Below, in pieces: positions 20,301 to 30,939 of a stretch of 64,000 bases of DNA; position 1 is the stretch's first letter; each line of letters begins with the position of its first letter. The position numbers and the translations under genes are program-made. Origin of the DNA: Adiantum capillus-veneris (taxonomy: Eukaryota > Streptophyta > Polypodiopsida > Polypodiales > Pteridaceae); NCBI GenBank assembly GCA_014529385.2, contig CM043971.1, positions 97,434,485-97,498,484 on the forward strand. Direction: 5' to 3'. The notes under the pieces are model-generated. The model was given only the letters and a program-made list of their open reading frames with translations, searched no databases and was not told the DNA's origin.

Positions 20301-21181
20301 GCTAACAATAGCAGAGCAAATATTTAAGCCCATATCAGCATCTTGGGTAGAGCCACATGCCTTTAAGATGCATGCATAGGTGATTTCATATGGACGGAAG
20401 CCCTCACTTTGCAACCGCTGAAAATAGCCTAAAGCTTTCTAGCCGTGCTCTTATTGTGCATATCCTGCAAATCAATGCATTCCAAGAGACACCACTCTGA
20501 ACAATAAGCTCCTCAAGCACTTTTTGTGCTTTCTGCATACATGCCAAGGCAGTGCCAAGCACACTGTTTTTTCCAGCAATGTCAATTCTTTTGCCCATAA
20601 CGCCACATGCCATCAAGATACAAGCGTAGCTGAATGCATTTAGAGACCTTCCTTCTCTTTGCATGTGCTGAAAACAGCCCAAAATTTCATAGCCTTTCCG
20701 CTATTGGGCAATATCCTATGATCAAAGCATTCCAAGAGACGACATTCCAAAGAGGAAGCTCGTCAAGCACTTTTTGTGAAAATAATCGACAGCTTCCTGC
20801 CCTGCCACTATTGAGCATATCCCGCGATCAAAGCATTCCAAGAGATGACATTTTGGAGAGGAAGCCTATATCAGCGTCTTGCATAACGCCAGATGCCTTC
20901 AAGATACAAGCATAGTTGAATGCATTTGGAGAGCTTCCTTCTTTTTGCATGTGCTGAAAACAGCCCAAAGTTTCCTGGCCCTACCACTATTGGGAAATAT
21001 CCCGTGATCAAAGCATTCCAAGAGACGACATTTCAGAGAGGAAACTCGTCAAGCACTTTTTGTGAAAATAGTCCAGAGCTTCCTCGCCCCACAATCAAAG
21101 CATTCCAAGAGATGACATTTTGGAGAGGAAGCTCGTCTAACACTTTTTGTGCTTCATGAAGTACACCACATTTGGCATACA
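17400..21181 (-). pseudogene. Decayed PPR locus: many pentatricopeptide-repeat fragments, antisense
   Basis: Minus-strand fragments in changing frames read as plant PPR motifs: T-Y-A-C-I-L-K-A-C-G-S-T-Q-D-A-D-M-G, K-C-G-A-L-E-K-A-Q, K-V-L-E-E-L-F-V-R, V-S-W-N-A-L. The clearest are at 17850-18104, 19517-19828, 20148-20414 and 20404-20682. PPR proteins bind organelle RNA, and the W-N-A-L and A-C-G words are those of PLS-class repeats. No frame is longer than about 140 codons, and stops and shifts are frequent, so there is no working gene. Blocks within the locus repeat each other, showing local amplification before or during decay. The copia element at 21187-26789 splits the last fragment, which resumes at 26795. 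Confidence 0.75.
18600..20300. repeat. About 1.16-kb tandem duplication within the PPR pseudogene
   Basis: Sequence around 18660-19130 recurs around 19820-20290 in the same order. Examples are the GAGCCACAATG block (18671 and 19830), the AACATTTTTCCCAAGTATGC block (near 18879 and 20046) and the GTGTGTGGAGCAAGGCATTG block (near 19084 and 20250). Offset is about 1.16 kb. The copies have diverged, so the duplication is old. Confidence 0.65.
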
Positions 21182-21186
21182 TGTTA
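21182..21186. repeat. Target-site duplication of copia-1, left copy (TGTTA)
   Basis: TGTTA directly precedes the left LTR and recurs at 26790-26794. Confidence 0.88.
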
Positions 21187-21641
21187 TGTTAAGTATGGAG
21201 CCTGATTTACCCTTGTAATTTTTTGTGGTAAAAGCGCACATTTGTAAGGCCCCCATTATGAGGAGAAGCCATCGTGCGTGAAGGAAAATCACTCACCGGA
21301 AACCAAAATTTTCACGGACAAGAATCAGGGGCAACTTTAAAGGCCTCGGGGGCGGAGGCCCCCGAGACTTTTTTCACCGGAATATTCTATTTCGCCAGAA
21401 TATTATGGCCGGACGGCGGCCAAAAAGTGGTCAGAAAACAACCGGTCGGTTGGCCGATGGTCGGAAGTCAATGGACGGTGGCTGGTGGCCGAATTCAATG
21501 GCCGGTGGCCGAATTCAAAAGTGGACTTGTCTTCTCAAGGGCGGCCACACATGGGCGGATTGGAGGGTCCGATTTGGACTTATTCTCACAAGGGCGGCTA
21601 CACATGGCTGTCTCTCATAAGAGAGGGCAGCCCTTTTGGCC

Positions 21642-21649
21642 TATAAAAG
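21642..21649 (+). promoter_or_regulatory. TATA box of copia-1 5' LTR
   Basis: TATAAAAG in the context GGCCTATAAAAGGAGG, conserved in the 3' LTR at 26400-26407. It lies about 210 bp before the (CT)n tract, so most of the transcribed LTR part is the microsatellite-bearing end. Confidence 0.7.
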
Positions 21650-21848
21650 GAGGCCATTTCTACACACATTTCATAGTGTGAAGTTGATGCAACAAGGTGA
21701 GTGTGAGGTGGTGAGAGTGAAGCAAGGCGGGAGCTCCATTAAGGGTATGATCCGTTTGTAAACTACTTCTTGTTTTGAAGTACTAAAGCCATTGAGTGGC
21801 TGCTTTCCCGTCGACGTAGCCCACATTGGGTGAACCACGTATATCGTG

Positions 21849-21852
<4 letters not shown>

Positions 21853-21906
<54 letters not shown>
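21853..21906. repeat. (CT)n in copia-1 5' LTR
   Basis: About 54 bases of CT. The same position in the 3' LTR (26611-26702) holds about 92 bases, so the tract has changed length since insertion. Confidence 0.95.
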
Positions 21907-21909
<3 letters not shown>

Positions 21910-21995
21910 CAATAATCTCGTGTATGTAAATTTGTTTCTCTCCATTAAGTAATCTACTCAATTATCTATTTAGCTACGTCTTATTTCCTAACAAC

Positions 21996-22007
21996 TGGTA
22001 TCAAAGC
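21996..22007 (+). promoter_or_regulatory. Primer-binding site of copia-1 (initiator Met tRNA)
   Basis: TGGTATCAAAGC begins two bases after the 5' LTR. The usual plant site is TGGTATCAGAGC, so there is one mismatch. Confidence 0.85.
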
Positions 22008-22066
22008 AAGGTTTGCTCGTAGCTAAATTATCTCAAGGAAAGGATTCCTTGAATTGAGTGGGAGTT

Positions 22067-25000
22067 ATGGCGGAGGAAGGGAAGCTCAAGATTGAGAAGT
22101 TCAACGGCAAAAACTACCAACATTGGAAGATGCAGATTGAAGACTATCTCTACCAGAAGGACCTCTATTTGCCACTAGGCGGTCTTGCGAAGAAGCCCGC
22201 AACAATGGCAGATGAAGCATGGATTGTCCTTGATCGAAAGGCACTGGGAACAATCCGGTTAAGCTTGGCGTCAACAGTGGCCTTCAATGTTTCGGAGATG
22301 AAGACCACGGAGGACTTGATGAAGTCACTTGACGACTTCTACGAGAAACCATCGGCATCCAATAAGGTATTTCTTATGAAGCGCTTGTTCAATCTAAAGA
22401 TGGCAGAGAATGGTTCAGTTGCAGAACACCTAAATGACTTTAACACAAACATAAGTCAACTTCGATCAGTGAAAATCAATTTCGATGACGAAGTGCGAGC
22501 TCTCCTTATACTATCATCTCTACCGGATAGTTGGGACAGCCTTCTAATGGCTGTAAGTAATTCTATCTCTGGCACAAATACTCTTAATTTTGATGATGTT
22601 GTGGGTGTTCTCCTGAGCGAGGAAATGCGAAGGAGAAGCACAGGAGAATCATCAAGTGCTGCACTATCAGTGGAAACAAGAGGAAGGCTTAAGGAGAGGT
22701 TCAAAAACCAAAAGGGTCGTGATCGCTCAAGGCGGAGCAGGTCACGCACAAAGTCAGTTCTTGAATGTTGGAACTGCGGCAAGAAGGGCCAGGTCAAGAA
22801 GGATTGCTGGTCCAAGAAGAAGGAGACAGAGTCTCAAGACAACAAGCCAACATCGGAGGCCAATCTGGCAGGTAAAGTAGAGCAAGATGCTCTAATTCTC
22901 TCATTAGACAATGTGTCTAATTCCTGGATAGTAGATTCCGGGGCTTCATTCCATGCGACACCACACAAGCAACATTTCCAAGACTACACCAAAGGTAATT
23001 TTGGGTATGTATACTTGGGAGATGATGAAGCTTGTGAGATTGTCGGCAAAGGTACAGTTTCTGTCAAAACTACTGACGGAAATGAATGGAAGCTTAAAGA
23101 TGTTAGGCATGTTCCTTCTCTTCGCAAAAATTTGATCTCTACAGGACAATTGGACGATGAAGGTCACAACATTGCATTCGGAAACAAACGATGGAAGATC
23201 TCAAAGGGATCTTTGGTGGTTGCCAAGGGAGAAAAAGTCGGTACACTTTACTTGTGTACTATTAGCACGCAACCTTCAGCTTGTGCAGCAACTACAGAAG
23301 TTGACAGTGCGGTGTGGCACTACCGACTTGGGCATATGAGTGCCAAAGGAATGCAAATCCTTCAAACAAAGAAGCTTCTACCAGGTTTGAAAGAAGTGGA
23401 CTTAGAGTTCTGTGAAGATTGTGTTTATGGTAAACAAAAAAGGGTAAAATTTCAAAAATCAGGAAATGAAAGAAAAAATAAAAAACTTGAGTTGGTTCAT
23501 TCTGATGTTTGGGGTCCTGCAAGTACACCATCACTTGGTGGCTCATTGTACTATGTAACATTCATAGACGATGCGACTAGAAAAACATGGGTTTATGTCA
23601 TGAAGAATAAATCCGATGTATTTTCCATATTTCAAAGGTGGAAAGCCTTTGTGGAGAATGAAACAGGTACCAAGGTTAAATGCCTCAGATCCGACAATGG
23701 AGGCGAATATTGCAGTCAAGCTTTTGAAAGCTTTTGTGCTAGCAATGGCATTCGGAGGCAAAGGACAACCCCAAGGACACCTCAACAAAATGGGATTTCG
23801 GAAAGGATGAACAGGACAATCATGGAACGAGCACGAAGCATGCGGCTACATGCAGGCCTATCGCTTGAGCTTTGGGCGGAAGCTGTAAGTACGTCTGTGT
23901 ACTTAATCAATCGGTCACCCTCAACGGCATTGGATGGGGGAGTTCCAGAAGAGGCATGGACAGGTAAACCGGTGAATTATGCATTTCTCAAAGTGTTTGG
24001 GTGTGAGGCTTTCATGCACATAGATAGAAGCCTAAGATCAAAGTTAGATGCAAAGTCCAAAAAGTGTTTCTTCATTGGCTATGGAGAAGGAGACTTTGGG
24101 TATCACCTATGGAATCCTGAAGATGGTAAAATCTTAAGGAGTAGGGATGTAATTTTTAACGAACAAAATATGTACAAAGATTACTTGGAAAGAAAACAAA
24201 CAAAAGAAACAAGTGATGAGTACATGGAGCTTGAGGACGGTGAAGACTCAAGGACTGCAAACGGTGACAATGTGCAACAACGTCAACCAAATGAGGAGCC
24301 TCAACCTATTCCCCGAAGATCTACAAAAGCAAGTAGACCTCCAGAAAGGTTTGTTCCTTCCTTCAACCATCTCTTGATCTTAGATTCTGGAGAGCCGGAA
24401 TCATATGAAGAAGCTATGCAACATGAATCCAAAGAAGAATGGACGAAGAGCATGCAAGTGGAGATGGACTCACTACATCGCAACCAAACATGGGAGTTGG
24501 TTGAGTTGCCTAAAGGTAAGCGGGCACTTCAAAACAAATGGGTGTCCAAGCTAAAGGAAGAAGAAGGTGGGAAGAAAAGGTACAGGTTTAGGCTTGTGGT
24601 AAAAGGTTTTTCTCAAAAGAAAGGTATTGACTTCAATGAAATATTTTCTCCTGTTGTAAAAATGAACTCAATTAGGCTTGTCTTAAGCCTTGTGGCTGCT
24701 CATGATCTAAATCTCGAGCAAATGGATGTAAATACGGCATTCCCTCACGGTGACTTAGAGGAGGAAATCTACATGCTTCAACCAAAGGGGTATGAAGTAA
24801 AAGGTAAGGAGAAAATGGTTTGCAGATTAAAGAAGAGCTTGTATGGTTTAAAGCAAGCATCAAGACAATGGTACTTGAAGTTTGATCGATGGATGTTGGA
24901 TCATGGATTCACAAGATGCAACTCGGATCACTGCGTCTACACGAAGAATTTGGGAGATGGGAAATTCATCATCCTAATGTTGTATGTTAATGACATGTTG

Positions 25001-25945
25001 ATTGCAAGTGCTAACATGCAGGACATCAAAGACCTAAAAGAGGAGCTGTCCAAATCTTTTTCAATGAAAGATTTAGGTGCTGCAAAGAGGATACTTGGTA
25101 TGAAAATATCAAGGGACGGGACGAAGAAGACAATAAAGCTATCTCAAGAAGATTACATCAAGAAGGTACTAGAAAGGTTTGCAATGCAAAATGCAAAACC
25201 AGTTTCTACACCTTTGGCTATTCATTTTAAACTAACAAAGGATATGTGTCCAAAGACACAAGAGGAGATAGCCTATATGTCTAAAGTTCCATATGCTGCA
25301 GCGGTAGGTTCTCTAATGTATGCTATGGTCTGGACAAGGCCAGACATTGCACATGCAGTGGGAGTTGTGAGTAGGTTCATGGACAACCCAGGTAAAGAGC
25401 ATTGGCAAGCTGTGAAGTGGATACTTAGGTATCTAAAAGGGACAACAACAAATGCTTTGTATTTTGGAGGAACTGATATTTTTCTAGAAGGGTATGCTGA
25501 TGCAGATATGGCAGGTGACAAAGATACTCGAAGAAGCACTACTGGCTATGTGTTCACGGTTGGAGGCACAGCAGTAAGCTGGGCTTCAAAGCTGCAGAAA
25601 GTGGTTTCACTTTCTACCACGGAAGCAGAGTATGTAGCAATGACGGAGGCAAGCAAAGAAATTATGTGGCTTCACAGATTCTTAGAAGAGCTTGGATTCA
25701 AACAAGACAATTGTGTCTTGTACAGTGATAGCCAAAGCGCTATCCATCTTGCGAAGAACTCAGCCTTTCATTCAAGGACAAAGCACATTGAGGTGAGATA
25801 TCACTTCATACGCACTCTTTTGGAAGAGGGACAACTAAAGCTAGGAAAGGTGCATACAAGTGAAAATCCTGCAGACATGTTTACAAAGGTGGTCAACAAG
25901 GAGAAGTTGAGCTTTTGCTCATCTTCAATCAGCATTCAAGGATAA
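22067..25945 (+). CDS. Gag-pol polyprotein of copia-1, uninterrupted but with altered catalytic residues
   Basis: 1292 codons from ATG at 22067. An in-frame GTG nine bases upstream is not a eukaryotic start. Gag N-terminus (F-N-G-K-N-Y-Q-H-W-K) is followed by one zinc knuckle at 22766-22807, C-W-N-C-G-K-K-G-Q-V-K-K-D-C, whose His is Gln. Protease is I-V-D-S-G-A-S-F-H-A-T. The pre-integrase zinc module (L-G-H-M ... C-E-D-C) leads to integrase with H-S-D-V-W-G-P, R-S-D-N-G-G-E-Y and G-I-S-E-R-M-N. RT contains S-P-V-V-K-M and M-D-V-N-T-A-F, but the catalytic box at 24983-24994 is Y-V-N-D instead of Y-V-D-D (AAT for GAT). RNase H has Y-A-D-A-D-M-A-G-D and S-D-S-Q-S-A. An open frame of full family length with two key substitutions suggests a young copy that cannot move by its own RT. 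Confidence 0.95.
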   Translation: MAEEGKLKIEKFNGKNYQHWKMQIEDYLYQKDLYLPLGGLAKKPATMADEAWIVLDRKALGTIRLSLASTVAFNVSEMKTTEDLMKSLDDFYEKPSASNKVFLMKRLFNLKMAENGSVAEHLNDFNTNISQLRSVKINFDDEVRALLILSSLPDSWDSLLMAVSNSISGTNTLNFDDVVGVLLSEEMRRRSTGESSSAALSVETRGRLKERFKNQKGRDRSRRSRSRTKSVLECWNCGKKGQVKKDCWSKKKETESQDNKPTSEANLAGKVEQDALILSLDNVSNSWIVDSGASFHATPHKQHFQDYTKGNFGYVYLGDDEACEIVGKGTVSVKTTDGNEWKLKDVRHVPSLRKNLISTGQLDDEGHNIAFGNKRWKISKGSLVVAKGEKVGTLYLCTISTQPSACAATTEVDSAVWHYRLGHMSAKGMQILQTKKLLPGLKEVDLEFCEDCVYGKQKRVKFQKSGNERKNKKLELVHSDVWGPASTPSLGGSLYYVTFIDDATRKTWVYVMKNKSDVFSIFQRWKAFVENETGTKVKCLRSDNGGEYCSQAFESFCASNGIRRQRTTPRTPQQNGISERMNRTIMERARSMRLHAGLSLELWAEAVSTSVYLINRSPSTALDGGVPEEAWTGKPVNYAFLKVFGCEAFMHIDRSLRSKLDAKSKKCFFIGYGEGDFGYHLWNPEDGKILRSRDVIFNEQNMYKDYLERKQTKETSDEYMELEDGEDSRTANGDNVQQRQPNEEPQPIPRRSTKASRPPERFVPSFNHLLILDSGEPESYEEAMQHESKEEWTKSMQVEMDSLHRNQTWELVELPKGKRALQNKWVSKLKEEEGGKKRYRFRLVVKGFSQKKGIDFNEIFSPVVKMNSIRLVLSLVAAHDLNLEQMDVNTAFPHGDLEEEIYMLQPKGYEVKGKEKMVCRLKKSLYGLKQASRQWYLKFDRWMLDHGFTRCNSDHCVYTKNLGDGKFIILMLYVNDMLIASANMQDIKDLKEELSKSFSMKDLGAAKRILGMKISRDGTKKTIKLSQEDYIKKVLERFAMQNAKPVSTPLAIHFKLTKDMCPKTQEEIAYMSKVPYAAAVGSLMYAMVWTRPDIAHAVGVVSRFMDNPGKEHWQAVKWILRYLKGTTTNALYFGGTDIFLEGYADADMAGDKDTRRSTTGYVFTVGGTAVSWASKLQKVVSLSTTEAEYVAMTEASKEIMWLHRFLEELGFKQDNCVLYSDSQSAIHLAKNSAFHSRTKHIEVRYHFIRTLLEEGQLKLGKVHTSENPADMFTKVVNKEKLSFCSSSISIQG

Positions 25946-25991
25946 GAAGCCAGAATGGAAAGCAGTCACAGGTTTGGTTTGGAGATCAATC

Positions 25992-26004
25992 TCCAAGTGG
26001 GAGA
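25992..26004 (+). promoter_or_regulatory. Polypurine tract of copia-1
   Basis: The words CAAGTGGGAGA end two bases before the 3' LTR, the usual plus-strand primer context of plant copia elements (AAGTGGGAGATTG). Confidence 0.75.
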
Positions 26005-26005
26005 T

Positions 26006-26789
<784 letters not shown>

Positions 26790-26794
26790 TGTTA
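26790..26794. repeat. Target-site duplication of copia-1, right copy (TGTTA)
   Basis: Identical to 21182-21186. Confidence 0.88.
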
Positions 26795-26847
26795 GCCAAG
26801 GCAGTGCCAAGCACGACATTTTTTGCCAGCGTTTTAGTGCACAGCGC

Positions 26848-26850
<3 letters not shown>
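26795..26850 (-). pseudogene. Continuation of the PPR pseudogene beyond copia-1
   Basis: GCCAAGGCAGTGCCAAGCAC on the plus strand matches words found repeatedly in the PPR locus to the left (for example near 20544-20564), in the same orientation. It is the other half of the fragment cut by copia-1 and ends at the next (TC)n. Confidence 0.65.

Positions 26851-26936
<86 letters not shown>
26851..26936. repeat. (TC)n microsatellite
   Basis: About 86 uninterrupted bases of TC, separate from the one in the copia LTR 150 bp to the left. Confidence 0.95.
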
Positions 26937-26939
<3 letters not shown>

Positions 26940-28225
26940 ATCTCTTTGCGCTTTTCATCTCCTTTCCATGCTGTGGTGCGGTCCGGTGCTTTGATCTACG
27001 TTTCTCTTGCGCCATTGCTTTTTTCATTGTCTCTGTCTGTGGTTTACCTTGCATTTTTTATTTTACCACCTCTGCGATTTTAAGATCCGCTTAATTCTTG
27101 CCACATGGCATAGCTAGCTTTGTTGCATTCTTCAAATCGTTATTACATAATCAAGGGAAAAACCTCATTAGGCCTCCCAAGTAAATATTATCCATATGTA
27201 TGACATTCCCTTGAACATCTCTCTTTTTGCTAAATATGGTGCTATTTGTTCTCAATAATATGATTTTCTCAATATGGTGCTATTTGTTCTCAATGATATG
27301 CTTTTCTCTGCTTTTGTTGTTCAGTTGTGCCATCTGAATCTTTACTTGTTGAGAAAAGGTACTCATTCGAAAGAATCATGAAAAATGTTTCTTATTTTTT
27401 TTGCATCATAATAAGTTTATTTTCCATAAGTGCATCTTGGAGTGCAATCAAGTTGAGCCTTTTGAGAGTAGGCAAGCCAAAGTGTACCTCCTCTACGAAG
27501 GGAATTTGTAGATGTTCTTTATGAGTTTTAAGCATATTTCCTTCACGAGCAGCACACTTCATGGCCTGTCTAGCAAGTAGTTAATGTCCTACTTTGCATT
27601 GCCTTCAGGTTGTAGTTGTTGTCCTAGTTTGCATTGCTTCAAGCTGTGTGACATTGTATTGAGGCAATGATCGCCAATCTTGCTTGTTGCTCCATGCATT
27701 ATTCTGGATGATCAAGATGTGCAGTAGGGTAGAGATTTGGGACTTCTAGGTATGGTGCCTTGGATTTCAAAGACCTCAAGGCCAATAGAAATGGTTCAAC
27801 TTGTAATTCCTGGCCAGCTGTCAATTTTGTCCTCCAAGAAAAGGCTAGTGATAAGGCATCCTCTAGCTTTGTCAAATGTAGTCATTATTGCCTTTGAGCT
27901 TGTCTAGCTCCTTCTCCTTTTTGGTGGTCCTACCTCAAGCCACTGATTGTGGTTCATTCTTGACCGATGTGCCTCTTTCTATTGAGGTGTTGGTTCTTGA
28001 ATCCTCTAGATTAATGATACAAAAAACCCATTAAAATTTCTATGAAAGAAAATGCCAATGAGTATGTTCAAGTGTCAAATAGAAATTGATGTTTTCAAAT
28101 TTAGGAGTACATCTCTTTGAGCAGAATCATAAAGCTGTATATAAGTACATTGGGTTCAAAAAATTAACTATATAAGCACTTGGGGTTTCTATCCAAATTA
28201 GAAGCCATGGTATTTGTTCTTAAGT
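26937..28225. other. Intergenic, no gene recognised
   Basis: No coding domain seen. A short direct repeat (ATATGGTGCTATTTGTTCTC at about 27233 and 27273) and T-rich sequence. The 65-codon frame at 27327-27524 is not supported. Confidence 0.55.
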
Positions 28226-28237
28226 TTGTGTGTGTGT

Positions 28238-28310
<73 letters not shown>
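28226..28310. repeat. Compound (TG)n(AG)n microsatellite
   Basis: TG at 28226-28280 with one TA interruption, then AG at 28281-28310. Confidence 0.95.
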
Positions 28311-28312
<2 letters not shown>

Positions 28313-29237
28313 GTTTCACGTATGTGCTAAATATTGCAAAGACATCTCATGTAGTATTTAACTTTGACATGTGTGTTTCACATATTTAGTGGAATTGAGC
28401 TATAAAGTTGTCTTTTAGACATCTCATGTAGTATCTAACTTTGACATGTATGGTCACCTACGGTTATTCTTAACGTCTAACTTGAGATTTGAAGTGGTTA
28501 TATATTATGGTCATTTGTTTCTTTATTCTTGATTAAATCACTTTTAATTCTACAAAGTATTCTAGTCCAAAGAATTGGGTACTCTCTTTGATTACCAAGC
28601 ATAAAATCCTTTGTGGAAATCCTACAAAGTAGGTGGCACATGTGAATTTGAAAATTTGATCTTTGTACAAGGGGAAACTTTAGAAAAAGGTTTTCATGAA
28701 GGTCTTGAAATTTCTTCTAAGCTATAAAATTTTGTGCACATATAAAGAAGGGGGGTCATGTTAATACTGCAAAATATGTATGTAGAGGGTTATCTAAGCA
28801 TTTCAATCTCCATAGGCAGGGGGTTGGGCTACCATGTAAGGGATCGTATATGAAGGGGTTTCTACCTAGTGGGATGCACGCAAATGGCACCCCCTCCTTA
28901 GTATTAATGAATCCCCTATGGGAAGATTTTATGCATTGATGCGCTTGGGCACTATGAGTGTTGATGAGCTCTTTTGAGAGTGTTTTATCCCTATACAGAG
29001 CTCCTTTTGGTCCCAGGTTTGGTGAAATTCCCTTTGGAATTGGTTTATGTATTCTCCCTTGTATATGTTGTAGAGCCACACTCTTGTTTATCCCATTTTG
29101 ATAGCCATTGTTTTGGTGATAGTGGTTGAGTTTTAGAGTATGCTCATTGTGGCTACAAGTTATGAGTTAGGCATTGTTTCCAATCCATGTATATTCTGAT
29201 CACGAGTCCACTACTTACATGTTATAGGTAGTCACTT
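28311..29237. other. Intergenic, no gene recognised
   Basis: Contains a short dispersed repeat (GACATCTCATGTAGTAT and TAACTTTGACATGT at about 28341 and 28418). A minus-strand frame of 107 codons at 28756-29079 resembles nothing I know. Confidence 0.5.
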
Positions 29238-29399
29238 ATGGCATTTGATATGTGTGACAATTTTGATTCTATGATGATGACGCATATTAGACAGAGGTCT
29301 TGTTCGCATCGACATTTGAGATGTTTTCATTGTGGTCACACAGGGCACATTGAGTGTCGTTGCTCTAGATGCATTGAGAGGCGGAAGTGGAAAAAATAG
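29238..29399 (+). pseudogene. 53-codon ORF with a retroviral-type zinc knuckle
   Basis: ATG at 29238, stop at 29397-29399. Residues 29-42 read C-F-H-C-G-H-T-G-H-I-E-C-R-C (29322-29363), a standard C-x2-C-x4-H-x4-C knuckle as in gag or plant knuckle proteins. The last eight codons come from the end fragment of the gypsy-2 LTR, so the original C-terminus was lost when that element inserted. It is probably a remnant of another gag gene on the plus strand. Too little is left to say which. Confidence 0.5.
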
Positions 29400-29427
29400 A
29401 CCCGGTGGCCTCTACACCAAGACTATG
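29375..29427 (-). repeat. Terminal 53 bp of the gypsy-2 3' LTR
   Basis: TGAGAGGCGGAAGTGGAAAA onward, identical to 31715-31767 except one base (CCCGGTGG against CCCTGTGG). It adjoins truncated gag directly. Confidence 0.85.
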
Positions 29428-30857
29428 TAGATATTGGAGATGTGTTGCCCTTTGATGTAAGCATCCATCACTGGTAGTATGTCGTCTAGATTCCTCCCGG
29501 AGATAGCCCCAGCTATCTTTGGCTTTGGTCGCCTCGTGTTAACCATCTTTGTCCATTGTCTCCTCACCCTAGGTGCTAGGTGGAGTAACTGGGGCCAGGT
29601 GATTTTTGGGCCCTGCACAGAAACATCTTGAACCAAATCATATGGTTTAGAACATTCACCCAAAGAGAAATCTACAATGTCAATTTTACGTCGTGACTTG
29701 GACGGATTTTTGCTAGATTCCCCTTTATTCTTCATCTTTTCTTCCTTTTGAGAAGATTCACCATGCCTAGTGCGTTTTACCCCAATGGCATCTACTCCTT
29801 TAACCTTGGTCTTATCCTCCTCCACTTTCTCCTTTCCCTTACCTTCAAGACTAATGACGCTTACTGTTTGATTGCCAACTGGTGGTGGGGGTAAGGGTGG
29901 AATGAGAGGTTGTGGTGGTGGTGGTGGTGGTTGTGGTTGAATCGGTGGTTGTAAGATTTGCATGGGTGGTGCTTGTCGTGGTGCCCTCGGTGGTGGTGGT
30001 CTTGCTCTTGGTGGTGAAACCTGGTTTTGTCTAGCTCCTCTGTTGAAATTCTGCCTCCTTGGTTGTGGACAGTAGTACATGCCATGACCATCCTCCCCAC
30101 AATTGTAGTAGTGGTATTCTTGGTTTTGCCTTCGTTGTCCTCTCCCTTGCTCTTGGTTGCGATTGTGTGCATGCCCTTGTTGTATCAAATGGACTGAGAG
30201 ATTCTCAAGTTGATTGGTGATTCGGTTGAGCAGGTCTTGCTGATCTTCAATTGGTTCTTGTGGTTGAATCCTCTGGGCGACTGTTGTAGGTGGTGCTAGA
30301 GGTGGTGGGGTCCTAACGGCTTCCTCTCCATTGATATTCCTGGCTTGTAGGCGCAACTTCTTGTCTTTAAGGCGGGCCACTTCAACTGCTAGCTCATATG
30401 TAGCAGGAAACCTTCCCTTCACCTTCTCTTTAAGAGTTGGCCATAACCCAGCCACAAACCGATCCTTCTTTAGGAAATCAGGTGCCCCCTCATCCTCTCT
30501 TAGCGATGCAACCCATCGCCCCCATAAATCTACAAACTTTGACTCATATGATGCGTATTCCAGCATACTACCCTGCTTCAACTCTATCAACAATTGCCAT
30601 AGTTTCTCTGATGTTGTGTCCTCTCCAAAACGCTTGACAAAGGCTGCCCTTAATAAGTCCCACCGTTCCTTGGTTTCTTGTGCCAAGGCATTGTACCATG
30701 ATCTTGCCTCCACCTTCATTAGAAGTGGGAAGATGCGCAAGCGCGAAGCATCATCATCTCTCGCAGAGATGACACATGCTATTTCCAAGTTGTCTAGAAA
30801 GTCTGCAGCATCCTCGCCCACCTTACCAGTAAAGGTTGGAAATGCTACACTTGCCAT
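29412..30857 (-). pseudogene. gag: Gag of gypsy-2, truncated at the protease
   Basis: Start ATG at 30857 (M-A-S-V-A-F-P-T-F-T-G); ten extra upstream codons are open but begin with a non-ATG or weaker Met. The capsid domain lies near residues 5-190: A-R-S-W-Y-N-A-L, A-A-F-V-K-R-F-G, D-L-W-G-R-W and F-V-A-G-L. The knuckle reads Y-Y-N-C-G-E-D-G-H-G-M-Y-Y-C with the first Cys replaced by Tyr. A Pro-rich and then Lys-rich linker follow. The last residues, just where gypsy protease would begin, run into the 53-bp LTR end, whose bases supply the final codons and stop. About 480 codons are open, so the loss of pol need not have destroyed gag. Confidence 0.8.
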
Positions 30858-30939
30858 GATTACTGAGAGAGAGCTAGAAAGACACACTTCTTAACTTGCA
30901 AAATTTTTTTCTTCTTTACAAGGAGGCGTGTATACCCTA

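Larger units (their letters stand above)
21187..21993 (+). repeat. 5' LTR of copia-1
   Basis: 807 bp, TG to CA. It differs from the 3' LTR by about 30 extra bases around 21338-21370 that hold a perfect 9-bp inverted repeat (CTCGGGGGC at 21345-21353, GCCCCCGAG at 21358-21366). It also carries a short extra GGTGGCCGAATTCAATGGCC-like duplication near 21480-21510 and a shorter (CT)n tract (21853-21906). Confidence 0.95.

Noticed and set aside
17400-21181. A functional PPR gene on the minus strand
   Set aside because: PPR words are real, but stops and frame changes occur every 100 codons or less and no start or end can be found.
29370-29374. Alternative right ends for gypsy-2 at about 31855 or 34129, each with CA followed by TGCAT
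   Set aside because: The first would give a 140-bp LTR without the TATA box, and the second lies further away without LTR-like features. 33615 fits best but is not proven.
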